Of a stretch of DNA of 64,000 nt, positions 23,787 to 34,651 are shown piece by piece. Made by a program: the position numbers and the translations under genes. The notes beneath the pieces are model-generated. The model made no database searches. It had not been told where the DNA came from and worked only from the letters and a program-made list of their open reading frames with translations. Within the stretch, counting starts at the first letter, position 1, and every line of letters begins with the position of its first letter. Location: positions 248,001-312,000 of the forward strand of contig NZ_CAMVDO010000001.1 in assembly GCF_947166265.1 (NCBI RefSeq). Direction: 5' to 3'. Source of the stretch: an uncultured Fibrobacter sp. (GTDB lineage: Bacteria > Fibrobacterota > Fibrobacteria > Fibrobacterales > Fibrobacteraceae).

Positions 23787-25565
23787 ATGAATTTCAACAT
23801 GCTGAACTTTCGCACTCTTTTTGTAGCAGGACTTTCGGCCCTGTGCCTTACGACAAGCCCTTTTGCGGCTAAAGACAAGAAGGACGCTCCGGGCGACTTC
23901 TACAACGAAGTCTCGCGCCTGAACAAGGTGCTTTCCGAAGTCAACCGCAAGTACGTGGAAGACGTGGACCCGACCGAGCTCACCGATGCAGCCCTGAACG
24001 GCATCCGCAACATCCTGGACCCGCACACAGCGGTTTTCTCCCCCAAGGACTACGAAAGCCTGAAAGTCTCGATGGAAGGAAAGTTCGGCGGCGTAGGCAT
24101 TACTATTAGCCTCCGCGACAACATTCTGACCGTGATTTCGCCCTTGTCCGGCACTCCGGCATTCCGCCTCGGCATCCGCGCAGGCGACCGCATCCGCAAA
24201 ATCGATGGCAAGGACACCAAGGGACTCACCCTCGACGAAGCGGTGAACAAGCTCCGCGGTAAAATCGGCACCGACGTGACCGTCTCCATTGAACGCGAAG
24301 GGGTTCCCGACCTGATGGACTTCACCATCACCCGCGCCGAAATCATCGTGCACGCCGTGCCCTATTACGGCATGGTTTCCAAGGATATCGGCTACATCAA
24401 GCTCGCCACCTTTAGCGACAAGACCACGAGCGACGTGGAAAACGCACTCCGGAGCCTGCAGAAGCAGGGCATGAAGAAGATTATCCTCGACATGCGCTAC
24501 AACCCGGGTGGACTCCTGAACCAGGCCATTGAAATCAGCGAACTGTTCCTGAAGCAGGGGAACGTCATCGTGAGTACGCGCGGCCGCACCCAAAAAACCG
24601 AAAGCCACGCCCGTAAGAACGGCATCGTGAAGCCTGACGTGCCGATGGTCGTCCTTTTGAACCAGGGTTCCGCCAGCGCCGCCGAAATTGTTTCGGGCGC
24701 CCTCCAGGACTGGGACCGTGCCTTGATTATCGGTAAGACCTCCTTCGGTAAGGGCTCCGTGCAGACGATTTTCCCGCTCGATAACCAAGGAAACGCCCTC
24801 AAGCTCACCACGGCCTTCTACTACCTGCCCTTCGGACGTTGCATCAACAAGCCCGAAAACGGCATCAAGGGCCTTAAGCTTTTGGAAGAAGAATACGCCG
24901 ACGAAGACGGTGCAGAAAAGGCCGACTCCACAAAGAAGGACACCGCCAAGGTGGATACCTTCTACACCAACAACGGACGCATGATGTTCGGCGGTGGCGG
25001 AATCACCCCCGACGTCGAAGTGGAACTCGCCCCGATGCCTTGGGTGGTGCAGGTTCAGGAACGCATGGCGATGTACTTCAAGTTCGCCGTCAAGATTCGC
25101 CCCGACCTCGAAAAGGCGGGCGTCAAGATGGACGCCAACTGGGAAGTCCCCGACAGCCTGTTTACGCAGTTCCGCGACTTCTGCATGAAGGACACGAACT
25201 TTACCAAGGTGAAAAGCAACGCGCTCGTCGGAGTGGACCAGCTTGAAAAGAGCATTATCCGCGAACAGAACTACATGGGCGACAGTGCAAAGACCGTGAG
25301 CGATTCCACGCTTGCCCAGCGCATCGCCGACATGCGCTCTGCACTCGAAAACAACCGCAACGCCCAGTTCGAAGAAAACAAGCAGTATATCAAGGACGGC
25401 ATCAAGCGCGAACTCTTGACCGCATTTATCAACGACTCCGTCAGCACCGCGTTCTCCTTGAAGCAGGACAAGCAGCTGAACGAGGCTATCAAGTACCTGA
25501 GCGACATGAACCTCTATAAGAAGGCGATCAGCGCTCCGGCGAAAAAGCCCTCCAAGAAGAAGTAG
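23787..25565 (+). CDS. Carboxy-terminal processing protease (S41 family)
   Basis: 592 residues. The signal peptide ends around PFAAKD. A PDZ domain (about 90-180; KFGGVGITISLRD, GTPAFRLGIRAGDRI) is followed by the S41 protease core with LDMRYNPGGLLNQAIEIS, the serine motif NQGSASAAEIVSG (Ser295 and Ser297) and the catalytic lysine in GKTSFGKGSVQT. A C-terminal extension of about 180 residues follows (charged, helical, ending KKPSKKK). Such proteases trim or degrade periplasmic proteins from the C-terminus. It is the first gene of a co-directional run to gyrB; the next gene starts 8 bp after its stop. The symbol ctpA would be reasonable. Confidence 0.92.
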   Translation: MNFNMLNFRTLFVAGLSALCLTTSPFAAKDKKDAPGDFYNEVSRLNKVLSEVNRKYVEDVDPTELTDAALNGIRNILDPHTAVFSPKDYESLKVSMEGKFGGVGITISLRDNILTVISPLSGTPAFRLGIRAGDRIRKIDGKDTKGLTLDEAVNKLRGKIGTDVTVSIEREGVPDLMDFTITRAEIIVHAVPYYGMVSKDIGYIKLATFSDKTTSDVENALRSLQKQGMKKIILDMRYNPGGLLNQAIEISELFLKQGNVIVSTRGRTQKTESHARKNGIVKPDVPMVVLLNQGSASAAEIVSGALQDWDRALIIGKTSFGKGSVQTIFPLDNQGNALKLTTAFYYLPFGRCINKPENGIKGLKLLEEEYADEDGAEKADSTKKDTAKVDTFYTNNGRMMFGGGGITPDVEVELAPMPWVVQVQERMAMYFKFAVKIRPDLEKAGVKMDANWEVPDSLFTQFRDFCMKDTNFTKVKSNALVGVDQLEKSIIREQNYMGDSAKTVSDSTLAQRIADMRSALENNRNAQFEENKQYIKDGIKRELLTAFINDSVSTAFSLKQDKQLNEAIKYLSDMNLYKKAISAPAKKPSKKK

Positions 25566-25573
25566 GACTTTCC

Positions 25574-26359
25574 TTGATTAACTTGATGAACAGAATTGCA
25601 GAAAGTCTGGGTAAGTTTATCCGGAAGTTTCTGCGTACGGTGGTGAACTATTTCAGGTTCGTATGGATGCTTTTCAAGAGCATTCCGGGTGCGTTCAGCA
25701 ACTTTCACACCACCGTCGAACAGATGCAGCACGTGGGCCTCACGAGTATCCCCGTGGTGGTGGCAGCGTCCCTAGCGACCGGCGCCATCATGGCATGGCA
25801 GCTGGCGTACCAGTTTGCAGACATCATTCCGCTCATGTTTGTGGGCATGGCAGTCGGCAAGTCGGTGATGGTGGAGCTCTGCCCGATCCTTACCGCGATG
25901 GTGCTTGCGGGCCGCATCGGGGCCTCCATGTGTTCGGAACTTGGCACCATGGCCGTGACCGAGCAGCTCGATGCATACAAAGTATTAGGTTTAAGTCCCT
26001 ATAAATTTTTGCTCGCGCCGCGCCTGATTGCAACGGTCATCATGCTCCCGACGCTTACGATTATCAGCATCTTTATCGGCATCGTGGGCGGCTACGAAGT
26101 GGCGCACCTGTACAAGGACGTATCTTTCTCCGTTTTCTTTTACGGTGTACGCATGTTCTACCGCGACTGGGACTTGGTCGTGGGCCTAATCAAGGCGACC
26201 CTCTACGGTTACTTTATTGCAAGCTACGCCTGTTTCTTTGGCTTTACCACGCACAGTGGCGCCGAAGGCGTCGGCAAGAACACCAAGGCCACCGTTGTCG
26301 CCGGCATGACAAGCATCCTTATCGGCGGATTCGTTCTTTCCAAATTGTTGCTGCTGTAA
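25574..26359 (+). CDS. mlaE: MlaE-family phospholipid ABC permease
   Basis: 261 residues from a TTG at 25574 with AGGA six bases upstream; an ATG at 25586 lacks such a site. MlaE permeases form the membrane core of the Mla retrograde (or anterograde) phospholipid transporter between the membranes. The characteristic segments are LTSIPVVVAASLATGAIMA, LCPILTAMVLAGRIGASMCSELGTMAVTEQLDAYKVLG and LAPRLIATVIMLPTL. The usual partners MlaF (ATPase) and MlaD are not adjacent. A MlaC-like gene lies about 20 kb away (46257-46835). The start is nearly contiguous with the protease gene, implying co-transcription. Confidence 0.9.
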   Translation: MINLMNRIAESLGKFIRKFLRTVVNYFRFVWMLFKSIPGAFSNFHTTVEQMQHVGLTSIPVVVAASLATGAIMAWQLAYQFADIIPLMFVGMAVGKSVMVELCPILTAMVLAGRIGASMCSELGTMAVTEQLDAYKVLGLSPYKFLLAPRLIATVIMLPTLTIISIFIGIVGGYEVAHLYKDVSFSVFFYGVRMFYRDWDLVVGLIKATLYGYFIASYACFFGFTTHSGAEGVGKNTKATVVAGMTSILIGGFVLSKLLLL

Positions 26360-26396
26360 TTCCTAATTCTGAATCTGAATTCCGAATTAAAAAACT

Positions 26397-26711
26397 ATGT
26401 TCAATCGCAGAAAAAAGCCTGTTTGCGGCAAGGATCCAGAAGACATCAGCGTTCTTTTGCAGATGGTCCTGGACAAGGCGCACATCACCGACGAAATGGC
26501 CCTGGAAAAGCTTTCCGAAGGGTTTGAAAACATCGTGGGAGCGCTCATAAAACCGCATGTTCAAATCGTTAAATTCGAGCGCAATATTTTGACGCTAAAG
26601 TGCGACAGTTCCGCGTGGAAACAGGAACTTTTCTTGCAGAAAAAAGCTATTATTGACAAGTGTAATTTATTGCTCGGAAAGCCCTCCGTCAAGAATATCC
26701 TTTTTGTCTAA
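26397..26711 (+). CDS. DUF721 (DciA-like) protein
   Basis: 104 residues, small and basic at the N-terminus (MFNRRKKPVCGK). The core ISVLLQMVLDKAHITDEM and VQIVKFERNILTLKCDSSAWKQELFLQKKAIIDKCN matches the DUF721 family, which includes DciA, the replicative-helicase operator of many bacteria lacking DnaC. Its position directly before gyrB is a frequent arrangement for this family and supports the call. A role in helicase handling at replication initiation is inferred from family. Confidence 0.8.
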   Translation: MFNRRKKPVCGKDPEDISVLLQMVLDKAHITDEMALEKLSEGFENIVGALIKPHVQIVKFERNILTLKCDSSAWKQELFLQKKAIIDKCNLLLGKPSVKNILFV

Positions 26712-26767
26712 AAAAGGCAGCGCGGCACGGTTCCGGCACATAGTTTTAGAAGAAGAAAACAAGGTAA

Positions 26768-29717
<2,950 letters not shown>

Positions 29718-29776
29718 CCGGCAGAAACAGGCACTTGACAACGTAGGCGCTTAATTCTATATTTCGCCTCAAACCT

Positions 29777-29849
29777 GGGGATATAGCTCAGTTGGTAGAG
29801 CGACAGGTTCGCAATCTGTAGGTCATGGGTTCGACTCCCACTATCTCCA
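29777..29849 (+). tRNA. tRNA-Ala (anticodon CGC)
   Basis: 73 bases forming a full cloverleaf. The acceptor GGGGATA pairs with TATCTCC and includes the G3:U70 wobble that identifies alanine tRNAs; the discriminator is A and CCA is not encoded. The D arm is GCTCAGTTGGTAGAGC, the anticodon stem ACAGG/TCTGT with loop TTCGCAA, and the T loop TTCGACT. It lies 59 bp behind the polyprenyl synthase gene with no terminator between, so it may be processed from the gyrB-operon transcript. Confidence 0.93.
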
Positions 29850-29850
29850 T

Positions 29851-29883
29851 AAAAAAGACTAGAACAACGTTCTAGTCTTTTTT
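29851..29883 (+). terminator. Strong terminator after tRNA-Ala
   Basis: A 15-bp perfect stem AAAAAAGACTAGAAC-AAC-GTTCTAGTCTTTTTT starting 2 bp after the tRNA. It is symmetric and can act in both directions. Confidence 0.9.
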
Positions 29884-29890
29884 AAATAAA

Positions 29891-29914
29891 GATTCCCGCC
29901 TACGCGGGAATGAC
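29891..29914. repeat. REP-like palindrome
   Basis: GATTCCCGCC-TA-CGCGGGAATGAC belongs to the same family as the element at 4869-4892 (ATCCCCGCCTTCGCGGGGAT). It sits between two convergent transcription units, a common location for such repeats. Confidence 0.7.
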
Positions 29915-29940
29915 ATGCAAGGTTATACAGCGAAAGATGT

Positions 29941-30411
29941 CTAATGGTTGCCGCGATTCCAGTCGGACGGAGGTGGCTCACCCCCAAAAGGACGTCCCCC
30001 CGGCTGTTCCCATTTCGGGTTCTTGGAATTGTTGTTGTCGAAACGGTTTTCAGAACGGTTGAAAAACGGACGCTGGTCGCGCGGTTGATTTTTCGGGAAA
30101 TTGTTATCGAACCGGGGCATTTCTTCCCGATTATTTTGGTTTTCCTTTGCGAATTCCTGACGGAAGTTTTTCTTTTCCGCAGCAGAACTGTTGCGCAAAT
30201 CCTTCAAGATTTGTTCCCTGGCCTCACGACGCTCAGCACGCAGCCGCTGCCAGTCCGCGTTTTCCCGCGCGTCCAGATTTGGCTTTTCCCGCGAAATTTC
30301 GCTTTTTTCGGCAGGCGTCGGAACCGAAGATTCCGGACGTTCCGAAGACGGAGCGGCATAAACCAACGCCGCAGCCAACATCAAAGTCGATATGAGAACA
30401 GTCTTTTTCAT
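29941..30411 (-). CDS. Small secreted charged protein
   Basis: 156 residues from the ATG at 30411 (MKKTVLISTLMLAAALVYA signal peptide). The mature part is low-complexity: a Glu/Pro-rich start, a helical Arg/Glu segment (LRAERREAREQILKDLRN), then an Asn/Arg/Pro/Phe-rich tail (PRFDNNFPKNQPRDQ, NRFDNNNSKNPKWEQPGG). No cysteines or domains are seen in the mature part. It follows the sigma-54 activator gene on the same strand with a 45-bp gap and could be its last operon member. Function is unknown. Confidence 0.65.
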   Translation of the reverse strand: MKKTVLISTLMLAAALVYAAPSSERPESSVPTPAEKSEISREKPNLDARENADWQRLRAERREAREQILKDLRNSSAAEKKNFRQEFAKENQNNREEMPRFDNNFPKNQPRDQRPFFNRSENRFDNNNSKNPKWEQPGGRPFGGEPPPSDWNRGNH

Positions 30412-30456
30412 ACACAACCTATTGCAAATTCCGTGCCAAACATTCAATCGTGTGGC

Positions 30457-31911
30457 CTACTTTTTGAAATCCTCTTTTTTCATTCCGAGCCTTTCCATGA
30501 TTTCGCGCAAAACCTTGCGGTCAATCCCCAGAATGGTCGCAGCAAGCGTCAAGTTCGCATTGCTATCCCTCAAGGCACGGCCAATGACATCGCGCTCCAC
30601 AATTTCGCGGGCTTCCTTGAGCGTACGGGGCGATTCCTTCGCCTGCGTCTGCACATCGCCGAGCCCCAAATCGTTCGGCTGCACCACTCCATGAACAGCC
30701 TGCACCAAGGCCTTCTGCACCTTGTTTTCAAGTTCACGCACGTTCCCCGGCCAATGATAACCGAGCATCGCCTTTTCTGCATTACGACTCAGGCGGAACT
30801 TTCCGCGGCCATATTCCGCGCCATAGCGTTCTAGGAATTCTTCGGCCAACAGAATCACGTCCTGTCCGCGTTCCCTCAAGGCGGGCATTACCACAGGCAT
30901 CACCTGAATGCGGAAATACAGGTCTTCCCTGAAACGTTTCGCCTTCACCGCTTCTTCCAAATCCACATGCGTTGCACTGATCACGCGCACGTTCACCGGA
31001 ATTTCGCGATTGTCGCCCACGCGCGTAATGTGCTTTTCCTGCAACACGCGCAAAAGTTTCACCTGCATATTCATAGGCAGTTCACCAATTTCGTCGAGGA
31101 ATATGGTTCCGCCGTCGGCCTCTTCAAAGAACCCCTTACGAGTTTCGATCGCCCCCGTAAACGACCCCTTGGCATGCCCGAACAAAAGAGATTCCATCAG
31201 GTGTTCAGGGATAGCGCCGCAATTGACGGGAACAAACGGCTTGTCGGCCCTGGGACTATGCCTGTGGATATACTTCGCAATGACTTCCTTACCCGTACCC
31301 GTCTCGCCACGGATAATCACCGGCATCGGAAGTCCGGCAAGCTTATCGGCAAGCTTGACAAGGTCCGTCATGACCTTGCTCGAATACACGATACCGTCCT
31401 TGCGGACAACGTTACGGAATGTTTCGAGCGATTCCTTGTCGCGAATACGGTCGTACGCCGCAAATGCAAACTTTTCGCAGACCGTCACGAAAGAATCAAA
31501 AAGGGCGCTGTCATCTTCGGTAAAAGGCTCCTTACGGGCAGCACGCTGCAAATAAAGGTAACCCGACTCACTATCCGGCGTACGGAACGGAGAAACCATA
31601 ATACTCGTGAGCTGGTTCTGTACAATCGACTTGGACAAATCCGCCGAATCGTCGTCTAGCTGGTTCCACACCACGGCACGCTTTTCGGCCTTGGCCTGCT
31701 TGACCGCCGAAATGGAAATCGACACCTGCTCCGGGGCACTCAAATGGAGCGGACTTTCGCCGCCGATATCCAGGACGGCCGCATCGGCATGAAGAACGTT
31801 TTTAGCGACTTCGAGAATCTTTACGAATAGGGACTCCGGTTGCACCTCGTCAAGCAGAATCTTCACGACATCGAGCATCTTTTCGGTGGCAAGCATTGTT
31901 TCCGACTTCAT
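30457..31911 (-). CDS. Sigma-54-dependent activator with GAF-like domain
   Basis: 484 residues. The N-terminal GAF-like sensor (about 10-165) carries no phospho-acceptor receiver domain. The AAA+ domain has Walker A GETGTGKE (202-209), GSFTGA (249-254) in place of the canonical GAFTGA that contacts sigma-54, Walker B TIFLDE (269-274), and FREDLYFRI. A Fis-type helix-turn-helix ends the protein (NANLTLAATILGIDRKVLREIMERLG). A GSFTGA loop occurs in some working activators, so activity is likely. The kinase-like gene lies 25 bp upstream in the same operon and could signal to it. Confidence 0.92.
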   Translation of the reverse strand: MKSETMLATEKMLDVVKILLDEVQPESLFVKILEVAKNVLHADAAVLDIGGESPLHLSAPEQVSISISAVKQAKAEKRAVVWNQLDDDSADLSKSIVQNQLTSIMVSPFRTPDSESGYLYLQRAARKEPFTEDDSALFDSFVTVCEKFAFAAYDRIRDKESLETFRNVVRKDGIVYSSKVMTDLVKLADKLAGLPMPVIIRGETGTGKEVIAKYIHRHSPRADKPFVPVNCGAIPEHLMESLLFGHAKGSFTGAIETRKGFFEEADGGTIFLDEIGELPMNMQVKLLRVLQEKHITRVGDNREIPVNVRVISATHVDLEEAVKAKRFREDLYFRIQVMPVVMPALRERGQDVILLAEEFLERYGAEYGRGKFRLSRNAEKAMLGYHWPGNVRELENKVQKALVQAVHGVVQPNDLGLGDVQTQAKESPRTLKEAREIVERDVIGRALRDSNANLTLAATILGIDRKVLREIMERLGMKKEDFKK

Positions 31912-31936
31912 GGTTTCCTCGTTTTTTCAGCAGTCG

Positions 31937-33109
31937 CTAGGGCAGGTCATTCTCTGCAGGTGTGGGCAAATCCCCGAGTTCGTTCAACGGGATCGATTCC
32001 AAAACGGGCTGAACCTGTTCAGGGCGTTCCGGGGCAGTTTCCAGGCTTCTCGATTTTTCGAGCAGCAGGTTTCCCGTCGCGTCGATGTCGGGACTTTCGT
32101 TCCGCACAAGGGCCAGCAGAGCACATATAACTAATATAAGTCCAAAAAGGCCTAAAACGACAAATTTGAGTCCACTTTTTTTAGATCGCAGGGCCGCTTT
32201 TTTGTAGGGTAACGGTACTTTTTCACCATCCGAGACATTGCGCGGGAATTTTCGCCCCATTTTTTCGCTATACACACTTTCGGCATACTTCTGGACAGCC
32301 GTCGAAAGCGACACCGCCCCCATACCGAGCGAGGCGAGCGCAATCTCCAAAAGTTCATCCAGTTCGTCGAAATCTTCCGCGCGGGAATCGGGAGCAACGC
32401 GCAACAAGGACTTCCACAAAGGTTCCAGGGCAGAAAGCTCCTGCGCACTGCATAAGCCGATTCCATAAAGAATTTCTGTCACATCGACCTGATCGATAGA
32501 TGCACTTTTTGCAGCCATATCGTCGTAGCCAGAAGTTTCCAGGAGGTCACGCCCCGAAACCCAACGGAACAGCAACATTCCCAGGCTAAACAGGTCGCTT
32601 TTTGTGTTAGCGCCCTTTCCCTGAAAGCGTTCCGGAGCGGCAAACGCCAATGCGCCAGGCCCCACGATTCCGCAATCAATCAGCACCGTATGCAGATCCT
32701 TTCCCGTGCGGCAAAGTATCACGTTCGAAGGGTTCAAGTCGCCATGATGAATACCATTCTTTTCAAGGGCATTCAAAGTCTGCGCGATTTCGCGGAGAAG
32801 CCCCAAGGCTACAGGAACAGGCATTGGCAAAACCGTAGCCGAGTCCACGCCCTGAATAAAGTCATAAACAAGATAGGGAATGTTTTCGCGGGAACCCGAT
32901 TCACGGATGCGGTAAAGCCCCTGCAGGTTCAAGCGTTCCAGTTTTTCGACAACAGTCTTATCGTAACAGACGTCCTTTCCGTACCATTTTAGGACAAATT
33001 CACTACCTGCAGCAGCAATTCCGTACACGTCGGCTTCGCCACCGCGGTGCAACAGGCTGCAACCGGCAACCTGGTCTAAGATACTGACTTTCGGAGCTGA
33101 TCCATTCAT
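31937..33109 (-). CDS. Membrane Ser/Thr protein-kinase-like protein
   Basis: 390 residues. The kinase fold covers about 10-270: glycine loop HRGGEADVYG, Lys41 in FVLKWYG, catalytic loop HHGDLNPSNVIL (His122, Asp124, Asn129), and IDCGI with metal Asp145 in place of DFG. A FAAPERF segment and KSDLFSLGMLLF follow the activation segment. The HRD arginine is Gly, as in RIO/ABC1-like and several bacterial kinases, so activity is plausible but unproven. One transmembrane helix (about 317-340) leads to a short Pro/Glu-rich extracytoplasmic tail. It lies 13 bp after the TPR lipoprotein gene and 25 bp before the sigma-54 activator gene. Confidence 0.85.
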   Translation of the reverse strand: MNGSAPKVSILDQVAGCSLLHRGGEADVYGIAAAGSEFVLKWYGKDVCYDKTVVEKLERLNLQGLYRIRESGSRENIPYLVYDFIQGVDSATVLPMPVPVALGLLREIAQTLNALEKNGIHHGDLNPSNVILCRTGKDLHTVLIDCGIVGPGALAFAAPERFQGKGANTKSDLFSLGMLLFRWVSGRDLLETSGYDDMAAKSASIDQVDVTEILYGIGLCSAQELSALEPLWKSLLRVAPDSRAEDFDELDELLEIALASLGMGAVSLSTAVQKYAESVYSEKMGRKFPRNVSDGEKVPLPYKKAALRSKKSGLKFVVLGLFGLILVICALLALVRNESPDIDATGNLLLEKSRSLETAPERPEQVQPVLESIPLNELGDLPTPAENDLP

Positions 33110-33122
33110 CCGATAACCGCGC

Positions 33123-33827
33123 CTACAACCGCCCCGACAAGACCATCGACTTCAGGGAATCTTCCGCCACAGAAGTCCAATAACGCAGCGACTGGTTCTG
33201 GGGAGAATGCTGCAAGCCCGCAGACCAGGTATCCCAAGCCGATTCCACATCGCCCTCGTTCCAATAAATATTTCCCAGGTTAATGTAGGCCGAGGCAAAC
33301 TGCGGCTTACGTGTCAGCACCAGGATAAAGATATTCTTTGCAAGTTCTACGTTTTCCGCATTGCCGCTATTGGAAAGTATCAGCGCCTTTAGGTTGTAGC
33401 TAAAGTAGTTCGCGCTATCCAGCTGAATAGACTTGTCCAGCAGGGGAATCACGTTCGCTTCGGCGTTTTGCGCCATCGTCGCACGCGCCAAGTAAAAAAG
33501 GCACGTCGAATAATTGGCATCGATACGGCCACTGCTATCGATATTCGAAAGAATCCTGAATTCCCTCGAAGCCCTTTCCCAATGTTCAAAAGTCGGAATC
33601 CGCAAATGTTCCGCCTCTTCTGCCTCGGCATAATAAGACAAGGCAAGGCCGTAGCGGGCATCCCGATTGGCGGGTTCAGCATCGAGCACCTTCGAAAAAT
33701 TCCGAATCGCACGGTCGTAATCGCCAATACGCAAGGCATCATTTCCGCGTCGGACATCGTTTTCGACGCAGGACACCAGCAAAAAAGCGATTAAAGGCGC
33801 CAATATGTAACAAACTCGCCTAAGCAT
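33123..33827 (-). CDS. TPR-repeat lipoprotein
   Basis: 234 residues. The signal peptide ends in lipobox LLVSC with Cys20. Helical repeats of TPR type follow (RRGNDALRIGDYDRAIRNFSKVLDAEP; NVIPLLDKSIQLDSANYFSYNLKALIL; ASAYINLGNIYWNEGDVESAWDTW). It would sit on the outer or inner membrane facing the periplasm. Because it opens an operon with a membrane kinase and a sigma-54 activator, it may be the sensory or scaffold part of that pathway. An ordinary assembly role, like BamD or NlpI, is the alternative. Confidence 0.85.
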   Translation of the reverse strand: MLRRVCYILAPLIAFLLVSCVENDVRRGNDALRIGDYDRAIRNFSKVLDAEPANRDARYGLALSYYAEAEEAEHLRIPTFEHWERASREFRILSNIDSSGRIDANYSTCLFYLARATMAQNAEANVIPLLDKSIQLDSANYFSYNLKALILSNSGNAENVELAKNIFILVLTRKPQFASAYINLGNIYWNEGDVESAWDTWSAGLQHSPQNQSLRYWTSVAEDSLKSMVLSGRL

Positions 33828-33842
33828 GTTTTAAATATATAT

Positions 33843-33867
33843 AAAAAACCCCGGCGGAGCCGGGGTC
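33843..33867 (-). terminator. Terminator after the DUF3332 gene
   Basis: Read on the minus strand: ACCCCGGC-TCC-GCCGGGGT followed by TTTTTTAT. It ends the transcript of the gene at 33892-34329 and insulates the kinase operon. Confidence 0.88.
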
Positions 33868-33891
33868 CCTGAAATTCAACCAAGTAAAAGA

Positions 33892-34329
33892 TTACTTTTC
33901 GATTTCGTACTGAGCAACGACGTTGCCTTCGTTGTCGAGAGCGCGGACAACGTTTTCGTCGCGCTGGAGAGTGAGGTTGGCCTTTTCACCCTTGGCAGTG
34001 GTCACTTCGACGGACATGGAACCATCGGCGTTCTTCACGGCGGCGATGGAGTTGCCCTGGGCATCCTTTTCGAAGTAGCTGTCGCCAGAAGCGAGCGGGT
34101 TAGAACCGGTCCAGAATTCAACGGTGTTCAGCACGAGGCCGTCCACGAGGAACAAGCAGATGCCGTACACCGGCAGCCAGAACAGGAAGAAGTGAACAAT
34201 GGAGTTGATCCACTTGTCACCCAGGGTGCCGTTCCAGTCGTGAAGCTTGTTGAAGCAAGCGTTCTTGCCATAGCAGCCGGAAAGAACGATCATGCCGGCG
34301 CAGAGAAGGGTTACAATACCTTTTTTCAT
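33892..34329 (-). CDS. DUF3332-family lipoprotein
   Basis: 145 residues with lipobox VLSGC (Cys19). KNACFNKLHDWNG, a hydrophobic segment WINSIVHFFLFWLPVYGICLF and VEFWTGSNPL are the recognisable DUF3332 features. The C-terminal half is a small beta domain (ADGSMSVEVTTAKGEKANLTLQRDENV). CAAGGAGT precedes the ATG. Codon use is strongly biased, suggesting high expression. The role of DUF3332 is unknown. It is monocistronic: its own AT-rich promoter region upstream, a strong terminator downstream. Confidence 0.85.
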   Translation of the reverse strand: MKKGIVTLLCAGMIVLSGCYGKNACFNKLHDWNGTLGDKWINSIVHFFLFWLPVYGICLFLVDGLVLNTVEFWTGSNPLASGDSYFEKDAQGNSIAAVKNADGSMSVEVTTAKGEKANLTLQRDENVVRALDNEGNVVAQYEIEK

Positions 34330-34651
34330 TTTTACTCCTTGAGGTTAGATATTGTCTTATTTAGACGAGATAAATATAATTAAAAAAACAGAATTGAACT
34401 TTTTCTGAAAAATTTATTTTATCTAAAGGATTTTTACCCCGTAAAGGCCCTTTTCCGCTCAATTTTGAACCTTTTTTAGATTGTCGAGCCTAGAATTTTT
34501 TCTTTTTTTGAAAAAAAAATCGCCCAAAAGTATTCTTTTTTTTACATTTTACTTTTTTTGTATTATATTAAGGTGAAAAATATCACACATTGAAAGTTTT
34601 TTTTATTTTAGGATTAAGACTTATTGATATCTCGATATCATGGAGTGACAA
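34330..34651. other. 322-bp AT-rich intergenic region between divergent genes
   Basis: No gene is visible. It contains long A and T runs (around 34375-34450 and 34495-34560), AT-rich promoter-like sequence for the leftward DUF3332 gene, and for the rightward gene TATTATATTAAGG (34561-34573), a dyad at 34625-34640 and the GGAGTGACAA ribosome site. Confidence 0.55.
34625..34640. promoter_or_regulatory. TGATATC-TC-GATATCA dyad before the solute-binding protein gene
   Basis: A perfect 7-bp inverted repeat ends 2 bp before the GGAG ribosome site of the gene at 34652. It may be an operator or an mRNA hairpin controlling access to the ribosome site. No neighbouring regulator with a matching site was found. 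Confidence 0.4.
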
